Positions 1 to 7,236 of a stretch of 13,067 nucleotides of DNA are shown one piece after another. This DNA is from Accumulibacter sp. (lineage in GTDB: Bacteria > Pseudomonadota > Gammaproteobacteria > Burkholderiales > Rhodocyclaceae), in the NCBI GenBank assembly GCA_031284185.1, contig JAITAJ010000103.1, positions 1 through 13,067 of the forward strand, written 5' to 3'. The position numbers and the translations under genes were made by a program. The stretch's first letter is position 1. Each line of letters begins with the position of its first letter. The notes under the pieces were generated by a model. It was not told the DNA's origin, searched no databases, and saw only the letters and a program-made list of their open reading frames with translations.

Positions 1-1492
1 CGCTGGGGGTTCGGATGTCGAGAGTGACCAGATTGCCTGAATGGTCGCCGCCATAGTCTGGCGCATCCTCTACCGTCAGCATGGGGGTGGTGTTGGCAAT
101 GTTCTCGGGCAGGGTGAAATTGAGGTATTGAAAATTGTGGAGACCCTTCACGGAAACAGCGTTGGTTTTGAGGTTCAGGGTGTTGCCGGTGAAGAGGTTG
201 CTGGTAATGGTGCTGGTGCCGGTGCTGATAATGGTTTTGTCCAGATATCCGCCATACAGGCTTCCGGCGGTCACTTTGGGTGTGTCGCTTATGGACGTGT
301 CGCTTACGGTAACGATGTTTTTTATGGCTTTGGCGGTAATTTCGGCGGTGAGGGTGCCGCCATTACTGGGATCACCTTCAGCGATAGAGACATACCCGCC
401 GTAAACACTGCTGTCCTTCGAGAGCTTGCTTATGGTAACGGTGTTGCCCTTGGCGGAGGCCGAGCCGGTGATTTTTGCGGAAGTATTGCTAACACGATTT
501 TCGTATTTGATGTTGACATGCCCGCCGTAGACGTCACCCTCAACCAAGCCGTCGCCGCTCACGGTGACGTTGTTGTCCGCAGCGATGGTGGTGAAGTCGA
601 AGGTGAAGGAGGTGGGACCAGAGCTGTCAGAGAGACTGGATTCGATTTCGGTCTGTCCGCCGTAGACCTCGCCCTCCACCGTGCTGCCGTTCACGGTGAC
701 TTTATTGCTTTTGGTGGAAGAGCTATTGCTTCCGGTGGTAGAGAAATAGTCACCGGCAACCCCACCGGAGATACCACTCACTTTCGCCGTGTTACCGTTC
801 ACGGTGATTTCATTATCCGTGACGGCAGCGTGAGCGCCATATATCTGTCCACCGAGGATTCTATCCACCGTACCACCGTTCACGGTGATAATGGTGCCAT
901 TGATGGCGAGGCCAACGTCCCTGCTTTTGCTGCTGAGCCTCCCACCCGAAATCTCCCCTACCTCGCCACCGTTCATGGTGATGGTATTGTTCGTGATGAC
1001 GGTGTCCGAATTAGTCTCTGGAATAAACGCACCCATGATGCTCTCCACCGAGCCACCTTCAATGTTGATGATATTGTTCATGATGATGACTTTCTCGGTA
1101 GCGGCGGAAGAATCGTCGGGGATGAGAAATCCGCCGATAACCCAAGAGACACTACCCTTTTCCATGTTCACGACGTTACCTTCGATTGTCCCGTCTTTGG
1201 CCACTCCACCCAGGACCAAGTCCGGGTCAATGCTGTCATCGTTCACTATGGGATCGTATCTGACGGTCACTTTGTTGTTTGAAGCGGACGGGGTACCTTC
1301 TTTGGTTACGGGGAACAGTACTTTACCGGAACCTATCTCCCATTCGTCTGGTATGGACTGTAAGCCACCTTTTCCCTCATAGATGAGGGTTTCCGCCTCC
1401 GCGCCTGCCATGATCGGGAAGCAGAGCGTACTTGCCAGGGCCGCGTGAAGGGCGATGAAGAGTTTCGTATGGCGGAAGACGGAATAATACAC
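1..1492 (-). CDS. Autotransporter-type adhesin, N-terminal part (truncated by window edge)
   Basis: I read one open frame of 497 codons from a GTG at 1492 to the window edge; the C-terminus, where a beta-barrel translocator would be expected, is outside. The GTG is chosen because AAGGAG (1505-1500) sits 7 bases upstream and a signal peptide follows at once: basic FRHTK, a hydrophobic stretch at residues 11-29 and a likely cut after AGAEA (residue 33). The mature part is rich in Thr, Ser, Asn, Val and Gly. It is built of degenerate units of roughly 40-55 residues with the pattern N-x-V/I-T-V-x-G-G-x-V followed by V/L-Y-G-G, for example VTVNGSTVEGEVYGG at 265-279. Such units form the beta-helix passengers of autotransporters in several proteobacteria. 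The stretch near residues 450-475 (NFQYLNFTLP, then MLTV) resembles a motif I recall after the repeats in these proteins. Expected role: surface adhesion or cell contact; ligand unknown. GC content is lower than in the neighbouring operon. A non-autotransporter surface protein is possible because the barrel is not seen. Confidence 0.8.
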   Translation of the reverse strand, partial: MYYSVFRHTKLFIALHAALASTLCFPIMAGAEAETLIYEGKGGLQSIPDEWEIGSGKVLFPVTKEGTPSASNNKVTVRYDPIVNDDSIDPDLVLGGVAKDGTIEGNVVNMEKGSVSWVIGGFLIPDDSSAATEKVIIMNNIINIEGGSVESIMGAFIPETNSDTVITNNTITMNGGEVGEISGGRLSSKSRDVGLAINGTIITVNGGTVDRILGGQIYGAHAAVTDNEITVNGNTAKVSGISGGVAGDYFSTTGSNSSSTKSNKVTVNGSTVEGEVYGGQTEIESSLSDSSGPTSFTFDFTTIAADNNVTVSGDGLVEGDVYGGHVNIKYENRVSNTSAKITGSASAKGNTVTISKLSKDSSVYGGYVSIAEGDPSNGGTLTAEITAKAIKNIVTVSDTSISDTPKVTAGSLYGGYLDKTIISTGTSTITSNLFTGNTLNLKTNAVSVKGLHNFQYLNFTLPENIANTTPMLTVEDAPDYGGDHSGNLVTLDIRTPS

Positions 1493-1832
1493 GAGGAAGC
1501 TCCTTATTCAATCGATGAAGGGCAAGGGATGGAAAGATGTGTGGTTTTGCCGCGTGGAAGCGCTCCTCCGGTCAAGTACGGGGAGGCGTGGGAGATCAAG
1601 GAGGCGGGGGCGGCGAGCCGCGGCCTTCTCGCTGTGCGAAAAAGCCGGGAATCCGAAACGGGGAAACGCGCCGCAATGCGGGCGCGGACAACTGAACTGG
1701 CGGGGAACCGACCGAAGGCGAAGCCTTCGCCGGGATGACTACTGTTTTTTGTTCTCTGTCTTCTAGAAGAGGACGCCGAGCAACTCGTCTGCCCGCTCTG
1801 TCCTCTGTTCTCTGTCTTCTGTATACTGAACC

Positions 1833-1908
<76 letters not shown>

Positions 1909-1913
1909 CGGCG

Positions 1914-1929
1914 ATTATGCTGGCATAAT
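1914..1929. repeat. Short perfect palindrome, possible operator
   Basis: ATTATGC and GCATAAT form 7-base arms separated by TG, five bases after the end of the GCTT tract in an AT-rich strip. The size and symmetry fit a dimeric regulator site, and CATAAT within it resembles a -10 hexamer on either strand. No protein can be named and the role is speculative. Confidence 0.35.
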
Positions 1930-2056
1930 TCATGGGGTCTGTCTTATCCTTTTTCTTTTCTTTTCGGAACTTCGTTTTTTTCGCCTTCTGATTCGAGGCG
2001 GTAGTGAATTTATCACATTCCACCGAGCAAATCCAGAGTTCAGCGGGCAGATATTT

Positions 2057-2164
2057 CAGAAGGCAGATGGACCTGGGCGCTTCGCGCCGAGCGCGATGGA
2101 AAAACCAGGCTCTCGGTTTCCCGCCCCACTTCGGCGCGAAGCGCCCAGGCTCATCTGTTTTCTG
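2057..2164. repeat. Long inverted repeat (34-base arms, 40-base loop)
   Basis: The arms are 2057-2090 and 2131-2164. The inner 19 bases of each arm (2072-2090 and 2131-2149, the latter starting TCGGCGCGAAG) are perfectly complementary. In RNA the outer 15 positions add eleven more Watson-Crick pairs, three G-U pairs and one mismatch. The loop contains a weaker inner hairpin around GGAAAAACC and GGTTTCC. The right arm continues directly into the tandem array, and its GGCGCGAAGCGCC core recurs at about 2220 and, with a change, at about 2337. It could be a REP/MITE-like unit or an mRNA 3'-end structure for the peptidase operon. No T-run follows on either strand, so it is not a classical intrinsic terminator. 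Confidence 0.85.
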
Positions 2165-2427
2165 TCCTCTCGAACCGCTGTCCCCTGAACCCGAGCGCCC
2201 GGTTTTCTGTCCTCTGGACGGCGCGAAGCGCCGCAAGCTCACCTGTCTTCTGTCCTCTCAAACCGCTGTCTTCTGAACCCTGTCCTCTCGAACCGCTGTC
2301 CCCTGAACCCGAGCGCCCGGTTTTTCCACCCCTCCCGGCGCGACAGCGCCGCAAGCTCACCTGTCTTCTGTCCTCTCAAACCGCTGTCCTCTGAACCCTG
2401 TCCTCTCTAATCGCTGTCTTCTGAAAT
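2162..2427. repeat. Tandem array, 118-bp period built of 30-bp subunits
   Basis: Five near-identical 30-base units begin CTGTCCTCTC and mostly end CTGAACC, at 2162-2191, 2250-2279, 2280-2309, 2368-2397 and 2398-2427. Two related 58-base spacers (2192-2249 and 2310-2367) alternate with abutting pairs of units, giving two full periods of exactly 118 bases (2162-2279 and 2280-2397) plus one last unit. Both spacers start CGAGCGCCCGG and end AAGCTCACCTGTCTT. The final unit is the most diverged and overlaps the last codons and stop of the peptidase gene. The arrangement suggests recent tandem duplication; function unknown. Confidence 0.93.
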
Positions 2428-3549
2428 CTGCCCCTGGTACCAATCACGGATGATCCGGGCGTACATCTTTTCGACGGTCAATAGCTGCGTGATGGAGCAC
2501 CATTCGTCGACCTTGTGCGCCAGCGCGGGTTCGCCGGGGCCGAGGATGACGATGGGTATGCCGCCGAGTGTTTGCCGCACACTCGCCGCGTCCGTGAAAA
2601 AGGCGACGGTTTCGATTCCGACGGTATCCCCGAGGAGATCGCCGCAAATGCCACGGACACGCTTTACCCACGGAAGCTCCGGGTCGGTCCACACCGGCTC
2701 CAGATCGACAGTCACTTCCAGCGCCGCTTCGTTGCGAACGATGTTTTCGATGTCTCCGAGAATCTCCACGGATTTTTGCCCCGGCACCGTCCGTATGTCT
2801 ATCGTGAGCAGCGCGCTGTCCGGGACCGAATTGCTGTTGATCCCGGCGTGAAGCGTCGAAACGACGAATGTCCCGGTTCCCAGATACGGGTGGCTCACAT
2901 CGGGAAGCCTGTAATCGAGCAGCCTGTTGGCGACGGGCAGCATTTTCGCCAGCGCGTTCTCGCCCTTTTCCGGCATACTTGCGTGGGCGGCGACGCCGCG
3001 CGTCCGCAAATCGAGCCAGAACGCGCCCCGATGCCCGACGAGCGGGCGGGCGTTCGTGGGTTCGGCGATGATCGCCACGGCGGCTGAAGACGCGGCGATC
3101 GCTTTTTTTGCCACCCTGGAGCCAAGGCAGCCATGTTCCTCGCCGCCGTAGATGTGCAGAATCAGCTCGCGGTCCTCGATGAGCGGCGCCGCTTCCAGCG
3201 CGGCCGAGACGAAGGCGGCCAGGCCGCTCTTCATGTCGACGGCCCCCCGCCCGTAGAGACGATCGCCGCGTATCTCCGCGGCAAAGGGCGGAATGCTCCA
3301 CGACGAGGCGGCAACCGGGACGGTATCGATGTGCCCGCCGAAAAACAGCGCTTCGCCCTTCGCGCCTTCGTTCAGGACGGCGTAGAGATTGCAGGCGTCC
3401 ATCCTCCGATCCGCCGGGAGGTAGTCCTCGAAATGGCATGAAAAACCCGCCGGTTCGAGCAGATCGGCCAGGAAACGCAGCGCTTGCCTCTCACCCGCGG
3501 CGCAGGTGTCCATGCGGACGAGGTGTTGCAAGAGTTCGACAGTATCCAT
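2407..3549 (-). CDS. M20-family metallopeptidase / amidohydrolase (ArgE/DapE/carboxypeptidase G2 type)
   Basis: This 380-residue cytoplasmic zinc hydrolase has a typical length for the family. Visible motifs are GGHIDTVP (His73, Asp75), YGRGAVDMKSG (bridging metal ligand Asp105), GGEEHG (general base Glu137, metal ligand Glu138), EPT (Glu163) and GPGEPALAHKVDE (His345), so the dinuclear site looks complete. The central dimerisation domain would be about residues 175-290. Members remove acyl or aminoacyl groups from amino acids (N-acetylornithine, succinyl-diaminopimelate, N-acyl amino acids) or cleave small peptides; the exact substrate cannot be read here. It is the last gene of the liv operon, 45 bases after livF, so its substrate is probably what the importer brings in. 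The ATG is the only sensible start; a GGGAG sits rather far upstream (about 13-14 bases). The last residues (QISEDSD) and stop lie inside the tandem repeat, so the natural C-terminus may have been replaced. Confidence 0.9.
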   Translation of the reverse strand: MDTVELLQHLVRMDTCAAGERQALRFLADLLEPAGFSCHFEDYLPADRRMDACNLYAVLNEGAKGEALFFGGHIDTVPVAASSWSIPPFAAEIRGDRLYGRGAVDMKSGLAAFVSAALEAAPLIEDRELILHIYGGEEHGCLGSRVAKKAIAASSAAVAIIAEPTNARPLVGHRGAFWLDLRTRGVAAHASMPEKGENALAKMLPVANRLLDYRLPDVSHPYLGTGTFVVSTLHAGINSNSVPDSALLTIDIRTVPGQKSVEILGDIENIVRNEAALEVTVDLEPVWTDPELPWVKRVRGICGDLLGDTVGIETVAFFTDAASVRQTLGGIPIVILGPGEPALAHKVDEWCSITQLLTVEKMYARIIRDWYQGQISEDSD

Positions 3550-3594
3550 GAGGTTCGTATTTCTCCCTTGGCGCGCCGCGGCCCGGAAAGAAAA

Positions 3595-4305
3595 TCAGCC
3601 GAAATAGGCTTCCCGTACCGCTTCGTCGTCCCTCAGATCGCGCGCATTGCCGCGCGCGACGATGCGTCCTTGCGAGAGCACGTAACCGTAACTCGAAATG
3701 GCGAGCGTCTGCCGCACATTCTGCTCGACGAGGAAAACCGACGTTCCGGCTTCGCCTATCCGCCGTATGATACGAAAATTATCACTGACGAGCACCGGCG
3801 AAAGGCCCAGCGAGGGTTCGTCGATGATCAGAAGCCGCGGGGAAGGCATGAGTCCGCGCCCGATCGAGACCATCGCCTGCTCGCCCCCGGACATCGTGCC
3901 GGCAAGCTGGGCGCGGCGCTCTTGCAGACGCGGAAACAGCGCATAGACTTCGGCCATTTTCTTTCGGATCCTTTCGGTCGAAGGTTCCTGATAGGCGCCC
4001 ATATAGAGGTTTTCCTCGACCGTCATTTTCGGAAAGATGCGCCGCCCTTCGGGGATGCAGGCGATTCCGCGCCCGATGATTTCGTGCGGCTGAAGGCCCG
4101 CGATATTTTCTCCTTCAAAGAAAATTTCGCCCGCGCGGGGTTTCAACAGGCCGAGAAGCACCTTGATCAGCGTGCTCTTCCCGGCGCCGTTCGCGCCGAG
4201 CAGGCAAGTGATTCTGCCGGGTTCCATCGTGAGGCTGACATCGCTCAGAACGTCGGCCTTCCCGTAGGCGGCGCTGATGTGGTTCAGGGTCAGGGCTTGT
4301 CGCAT
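3595..4305 (-). CDS. livF: Branched-chain-type amino acid ABC transporter ATPase LivF
   Basis: This 236-residue nucleotide-binding subunit is on the cytoplasmic face of a LIV-type (HAAT family) importer. Walker A is GANGAGKST (37-45), the signature is MSGGE (138-142), Walker B is LLIIDEP (158-164), and the switch region reads LVEQN (192-196), with Gln in the usual His place as is common in LivF. The C-terminus ends EAYFG, also family-typical. Its ATG overlaps the livG stop by one base (TGATG), with GGAGG 10 bases upstream inside the livG end, which implies translational coupling. It would pair with LivG as an asymmetric ATPase dimer. Since the LivG signature is degenerate, the intact signature here is of interest for which ATP site works. 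Confidence 0.95.
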   Translation of the reverse strand: MRQALTLNHISAAYGKADVLSDVSLTMEPGRITCLLGANGAGKSTLIKVLLGLLKPRAGEIFFEGENIAGLQPHEIIGRGIACIPEGRRIFPKMTVEENLYMGAYQEPSTERIRKKMAEVYALFPRLQERRAQLAGTMSGGEQAMVSIGRGLMPSPRLLIIDEPSLGLSPVLVSDNFRIIRRIGEAGTSVFLVEQNVRQTLAISSYGYVLSQGRIVARGNARDLRDDEAVREAYFG

Positions 4306-5099
4306 CAGACTTCATCCTCCGTGACTTCCCGGCCGAGGTAGGCTTCCTGAACCAGAGGATTTCCCACGATGCTCCGGTAGGTGCCGTCGCAGAGCTTTTC
4401 ACCGAAGTTGAGCACGGCGCAGCGCGTCGTCACCTTGCCGATGATCCCCATTTCGTGCTCGATGAGCACGATGGTCAGGCGGCGTTCGTCGGACTTCATC
4501 GAGAGAATCTCGTCCATGAGTTGATTCGTCTCGTCGTGCGTCATCCCGGCGGAGGGTTCGTCGAGGAAGAGCAGCTTCGGCTTGCCGATCAGGGCGCGGC
4601 AGATTTCGATGCGCCGCCTGTCGATCATGCTCAGATCGGCGACCGGCCTGTGAATGCTGCCGACGAGGGCGGGGTTGAGCAGCCGGATCAATTCGACCGC
4701 CTTCTCGATCTCTTCCGCGCAGGTCTTGTGAAAAGCCCTGCGGCGGAAGATGTTGCCGCAGATCCCGAGATCGCGCGTCTTGAAATTGCCGAGCATGATG
4801 TTGTCGAAAATGGAAAGTTCGAGGCACAGCCGGGAACGCTGAAATGTCCGAGAGATGCCCGCCTCGAAGATCGCTTGCGGCGAAAACCCCGTGATGTCCC
4901 AGCCGTCGAAAACGACCTGCCCGCCCGTGGGCCGGTAGATTCCCGTGACGACGTTGAAAAAGGTCGTTTTCCCCGATCCGTTCGGCCCGACGAGGCCGAG
5001 GATGTCGCCTTCATCGATGTCGAGATCGAGTCGGTCGAGCGCCGTCAGACCGCCGAACCGCATCGTCAGCCCTCTGCACGAGAAGAGGTGCCTGTTCAC
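4305..5099 (-). CDS. livG: Branched-chain-type amino acid ABC transporter ATPase LivG, atypical signature motif
   Basis: This 264-residue ATPase subunit starts at a GTG that overlaps the livM stop (GTGA), with GGAGG six bases upstream. The frame stays open further upstream through livM, but that is antiparallel noise. Walker A is GPNGSGKTT (38-46), Walker B LLFLDEP (176-182), and the switch histidine lies in LIEHEM (213-218). The family features SRTFQ (83-87) and the C-terminal VQEAYLG are present. The signature, usually LSxGQ or LxYGx, reads LSMID (157-161) before RRRIEICRAL, so the conserved glycine is gone. The rest of the protein shows no decay, so it is probably functional, perhaps with one degenerate ATP site. 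Role: powering uptake of amino acids or related compounds with LivF, LivH and LivM. Confidence 0.93.
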   Translation of the reverse strand: MNRHLFSCRGLTMRFGGLTALDRLDLDIDEGDILGLVGPNGSGKTTFFNVVTGIYRPTGGQVVFDGWDITGFSPQAIFEAGISRTFQRSRLCLELSIFDNIMLGNFKTRDLGICGNIFRRRAFHKTCAEEIEKAVELIRLLNPALVGSIHRPVADLSMIDRRRIEICRALIGKPKLLFLDEPSAGMTHDETNQLMDEILSMKSDERRLTIVLIEHEMGIIGKVTTRCAVLNFGEKLCDGTYRSIVGNPLVQEAYLGREVTEDEV

Positions 5100-6244
5100 A
5101 ACGGACCTCCCGCGATGTACCTCCTCGGCTTGCGCGGAAGCAGGCCGGACGGCCGGAACACGATCATCATCAGCACCATCGCCGAATAGATGAGATAACG
5201 GTATTCCTGGATGATCTGGAACTTTTCCGGGATGACGACCATGAAGGCCGTCGCGGCGATCACCCCCCAGAGGCTTCCGATGCCGCCCAGAAGCAGGATC
5301 GACAGGAAGAGCAGCGAATCCGAGAAAGTGAAGTTCGAGGGGTTGATGTAGGAGAGCATCATCGAATAGAGCGCGCCGGCGACGCCGATGACGAAATTTC
5401 CCATCGTGAACGCCGTGATTTTCCAGCGCGTGACGCTGATGCCGAAGCAGGCGGCCGCCGTTTCGTCGATCCGCACGGCGTCCATGGCAAGCCCCATCCA
5501 TGAGCGCTCGATCCGCTGCGCGAACGTGAAGGTCATGATGAGCAGCAGAAGACAGGCGAGGTCGTATTTGACGTAGAAGGAGTATTCGTTCCCCATGATG
5601 ACGAGATCCTCGGCAAAATCGATTCCGAGAAATTTGAGCGATGGCAACGCGAGGCCCTGCGGGCCGCCAAGCCATTCGGAGACTTCGAGGAAGACTTTCA
5701 GGAGCAGCGCGAACGCCATCGTGACGAGCGCCGAATAGTGTCCCGAGGTCCGCAGCACGGGAAAGAGAAGGATGCTGCCGATCACCGCGGAGAATATCCC
5801 GCCGAGCAGCAGGGTCAGCAAGGGCGGCGCCGGCGTGTTCTGAAGGAAAACCGCCGCCGTGTAGCCGCCGATCCCGAAAAAGGAGGCGCCGCTGAAGTTG
5901 ATCACACCGGCGTAGCCGAGCTGCACGTTGATCCCGAGAACCGCGGCGCTGTAGACGAAAATCGTTCCGAGCAGGAAAAGCGTGTAGTGATCTTCGCGGA
6001 AAACGGCGATGATCCCCAGCGTTCCGGCGATCATCAGAGCCTGACAGGCGCGCTCGTTGGCCTGGATGAGCCGCTCGATCGCGGGGAGCGCGCCGAACGA
6101 GACGAGCGCGATGACGCCGCCGACGCCGAGCAGCACATACGCCGCGATCGACCACTCATCCTCGGCGCCGAAAAAAAGGGTCAGGTAGGCGAACAGGGCC
6201 AGCGCGAGACCCGCGCAACGAAAGAAATCTTTCGTATTCCGCAT
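5096..6244 (-). CDS. livM: Branched-chain-type amino acid ABC transporter permease LivM
   Basis: This inner-membrane permease has 382 residues from the ATG at 6244. That ATG has AGAGGG about seven bases upstream. A GTG at 6250, overlapping the livH stop, would add two residues and is an alternative. The protein is mostly hydrophobic, with about ten candidate membrane segments. The N-terminus (residues 10-80) carries two or three of these, and a family-typical core follows: LGYAGVINFSGASFFGIGGY (109-128), the cytoplasmic coupling loop around MGLAMDAVRIDETAAACFGI (250-269), and LGGIGSLWGVI (319-329). The tail FRPSGLLPRKPRR is also typical. It forms the translocation pore with LivH and docks on LivG/LivF. 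Its stop overlaps the livG GTG by four bases. Confidence 0.94.
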   Translation of the reverse strand: MRNTKDFFRCAGLALALFAYLTLFFGAEDEWSIAAYVLLGVGGVIALVSFGALPAIERLIQANERACQALMIAGTLGIIAVFREDHYTLFLLGTIFVYSAAVLGINVQLGYAGVINFSGASFFGIGGYTAAVFLQNTPAPPLLTLLLGGIFSAVIGSILLFPVLRTSGHYSALVTMAFALLLKVFLEVSEWLGGPQGLALPSLKFLGIDFAEDLVIMGNEYSFYVKYDLACLLLLIMTFTFAQRIERSWMGLAMDAVRIDETAAACFGISVTRWKITAFTMGNFVIGVAGALYSMMLSYINPSNFTFSDSLLFLSILLLGGIGSLWGVIAATAFMVVIPEKFQIIQEYRYLIYSAMVLMMIVFRPSGLLPRKPRRYIAGGPL

Positions 6245-6246
6245 GA

Positions 6247-7170
6247 TCACACCCTCTGGCTCTGGCGTTCGGAAAGAATGCCGGTCGGGAAAATCGCCAT
6301 CAGGACGATGACGACGCCGAAGGCGAAAACATCCTTGTACGCGCTTGAGAAAGGCATTGCGACGGTTCCGAACACCTGCAGGAAGGCGAAGACGAAACCG
6401 CCGAGAATCGCGCCGTAGATATTTCCGAGACCGCCGATGACTGCCGAACTGAAGCCGATCACGCCGAGAAGGAGGCCGAGGTTGAAGTTGATTTCGTTGT
6501 AGTAGAGGCCGTTCATCAGGCCGGCGAAAGCCGCGACCGCCGAACCGATCGCAAAGGTCAACAGAACGATGAACGGAAAGTCGACGCCCATGATCTGCGC
6601 CGCTTCGGCGTCCTGCGCGACGGCGCGTATCGCCATGCCGAGGCGCGTGTGGTTTATCAGCAGGGCGACGCCGACGATGAGCAGACCGCCCGCGATGAAG
6701 AGCGCGATGTTGTCGAAACGCAGGAGCGCGCCGCCGAATTTCCAGCTCCAGTCCGGCAAGAGCCGGGGAAAGGGTTTGGGGTTCGAGCCGTCGGGAAAGA
6801 AGAGCCGGACGGCTTCACGCATGACCGTGCCGAGCATCATCGTCGCCAGCAGGGTGTTCAGGGCCGGCGCGGAACGGAGCGGCATGATGACGAAGCGCGA
6901 AACGAGCATCCCGAAACCCGCGACGAAAGCCATTCCCGCGAAAGAAACGAAAAGCGTGACGAGCCAGACCGGCATGCCCGGACTGAGGTACATGCAGAGC
7001 AGGTAGAAACTCAGCCCCGCGAAAGCGCCGACCATCACCGAGTCGCCGTGCGAAAAAACGATGACGTCGAGGACACCGAAGAAGAGCGTGAAGCCGACGG
7101 CGACGAGCGCGTACATCATGCCCAACATGCACCCGTTGATGAAAAATTGCAGGAGAAGGGAGATGTCCAT
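6247..7170 (-). CDS. livH: Branched-chain-type amino acid ABC transporter permease LivH
   Basis: This 307-residue polytopic inner-membrane protein is the LivH-type partner of LivM. Its opening, LQFFINGCMLGMMYALVAVG, and the following LDVIVFSHGD match the usual LivH N-terminus. The ATPase-coupling loop is TRLGMAIRAVAQDAEAAQIM (175-194), the late motif is GGLGNIYGAILGG (246-258), and the tail FPTGILSERQSQRV is typical. The ATG at 7170 has a close GGGAG and a better-placed AAGG nine bases upstream. It follows livK by 66 bases; that gap carries a stable hairpin which may lower expression relative to livK. Its stop is two bases before the livM ATG. Confidence 0.94.
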   Translation of the reverse strand: MDISLLLQFFINGCMLGMMYALVAVGFTLFFGVLDVIVFSHGDSVMVGAFAGLSFYLLCMYLSPGMPVWLVTLFVSFAGMAFVAGFGMLVSRFVIMPLRSAPALNTLLATMMLGTVMREAVRLFFPDGSNPKPFPRLLPDWSWKFGGALLRFDNIALFIAGGLLIVGVALLINHTRLGMAIRAVAQDAEAAQIMGVDFPFIVLLTFAIGSAVAAFAGLMNGLYYNEINFNLGLLLGVIGFSSAVIGGLGNIYGAILGGFVFAFLQVFGTVAMPFSSAYKDVFAFGVVIVLMAIFPTGILSERQSQRV

Positions 7171-7189
7171 GCTCCCGAACCTTTCTCGG

Positions 7190-7232
7190 AAAAAAACCGG
7201 ATTCGTCTCCCCGCCCAGGGCCGGGGAGACGA
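7190..7232 (-). terminator. Intra-operon hairpin with downstream T-run between livK and livH
   Basis: On the minus strand, TCGTCTCCCC (7232-7223) and GGGGAGACGA (7212-7203) make a perfect 10-bp stem with a 10-base loop, four bases after the livK stop codon. Six bases after the stem comes a run of seven T (7196-7190). The gap between stem and T-run makes it an imperfect terminator. Such structures after the binding-protein gene are known to make binding protein more abundant than membrane subunits, by partial termination or by protecting the upstream mRNA 3' end. Partial termination is inferred, not shown. Confidence 0.75.
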
Positions 7233-7236
7233 GATT

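Noticed and set aside
41..1282. 413-codon plus-strand frame
   Set aside because: It is antisense to the adhesin, which has a signal peptide, a ribosome binding site and repeat units. The plus-strand translation shows no start signal or family motif.
2162..2427. CRISPR array
   Set aside because: The 30-bp units abut in pairs and the two 58-base spacers resemble each other, so there are no unique spacers of constant size; no cas genes are seen.
4305..6155. 616-codon minus-strand frame read as one long protein
   Set aside because: Only the part from 5099 down is LivG. The upstream part is out-of-phase arginine-rich translation of livM.
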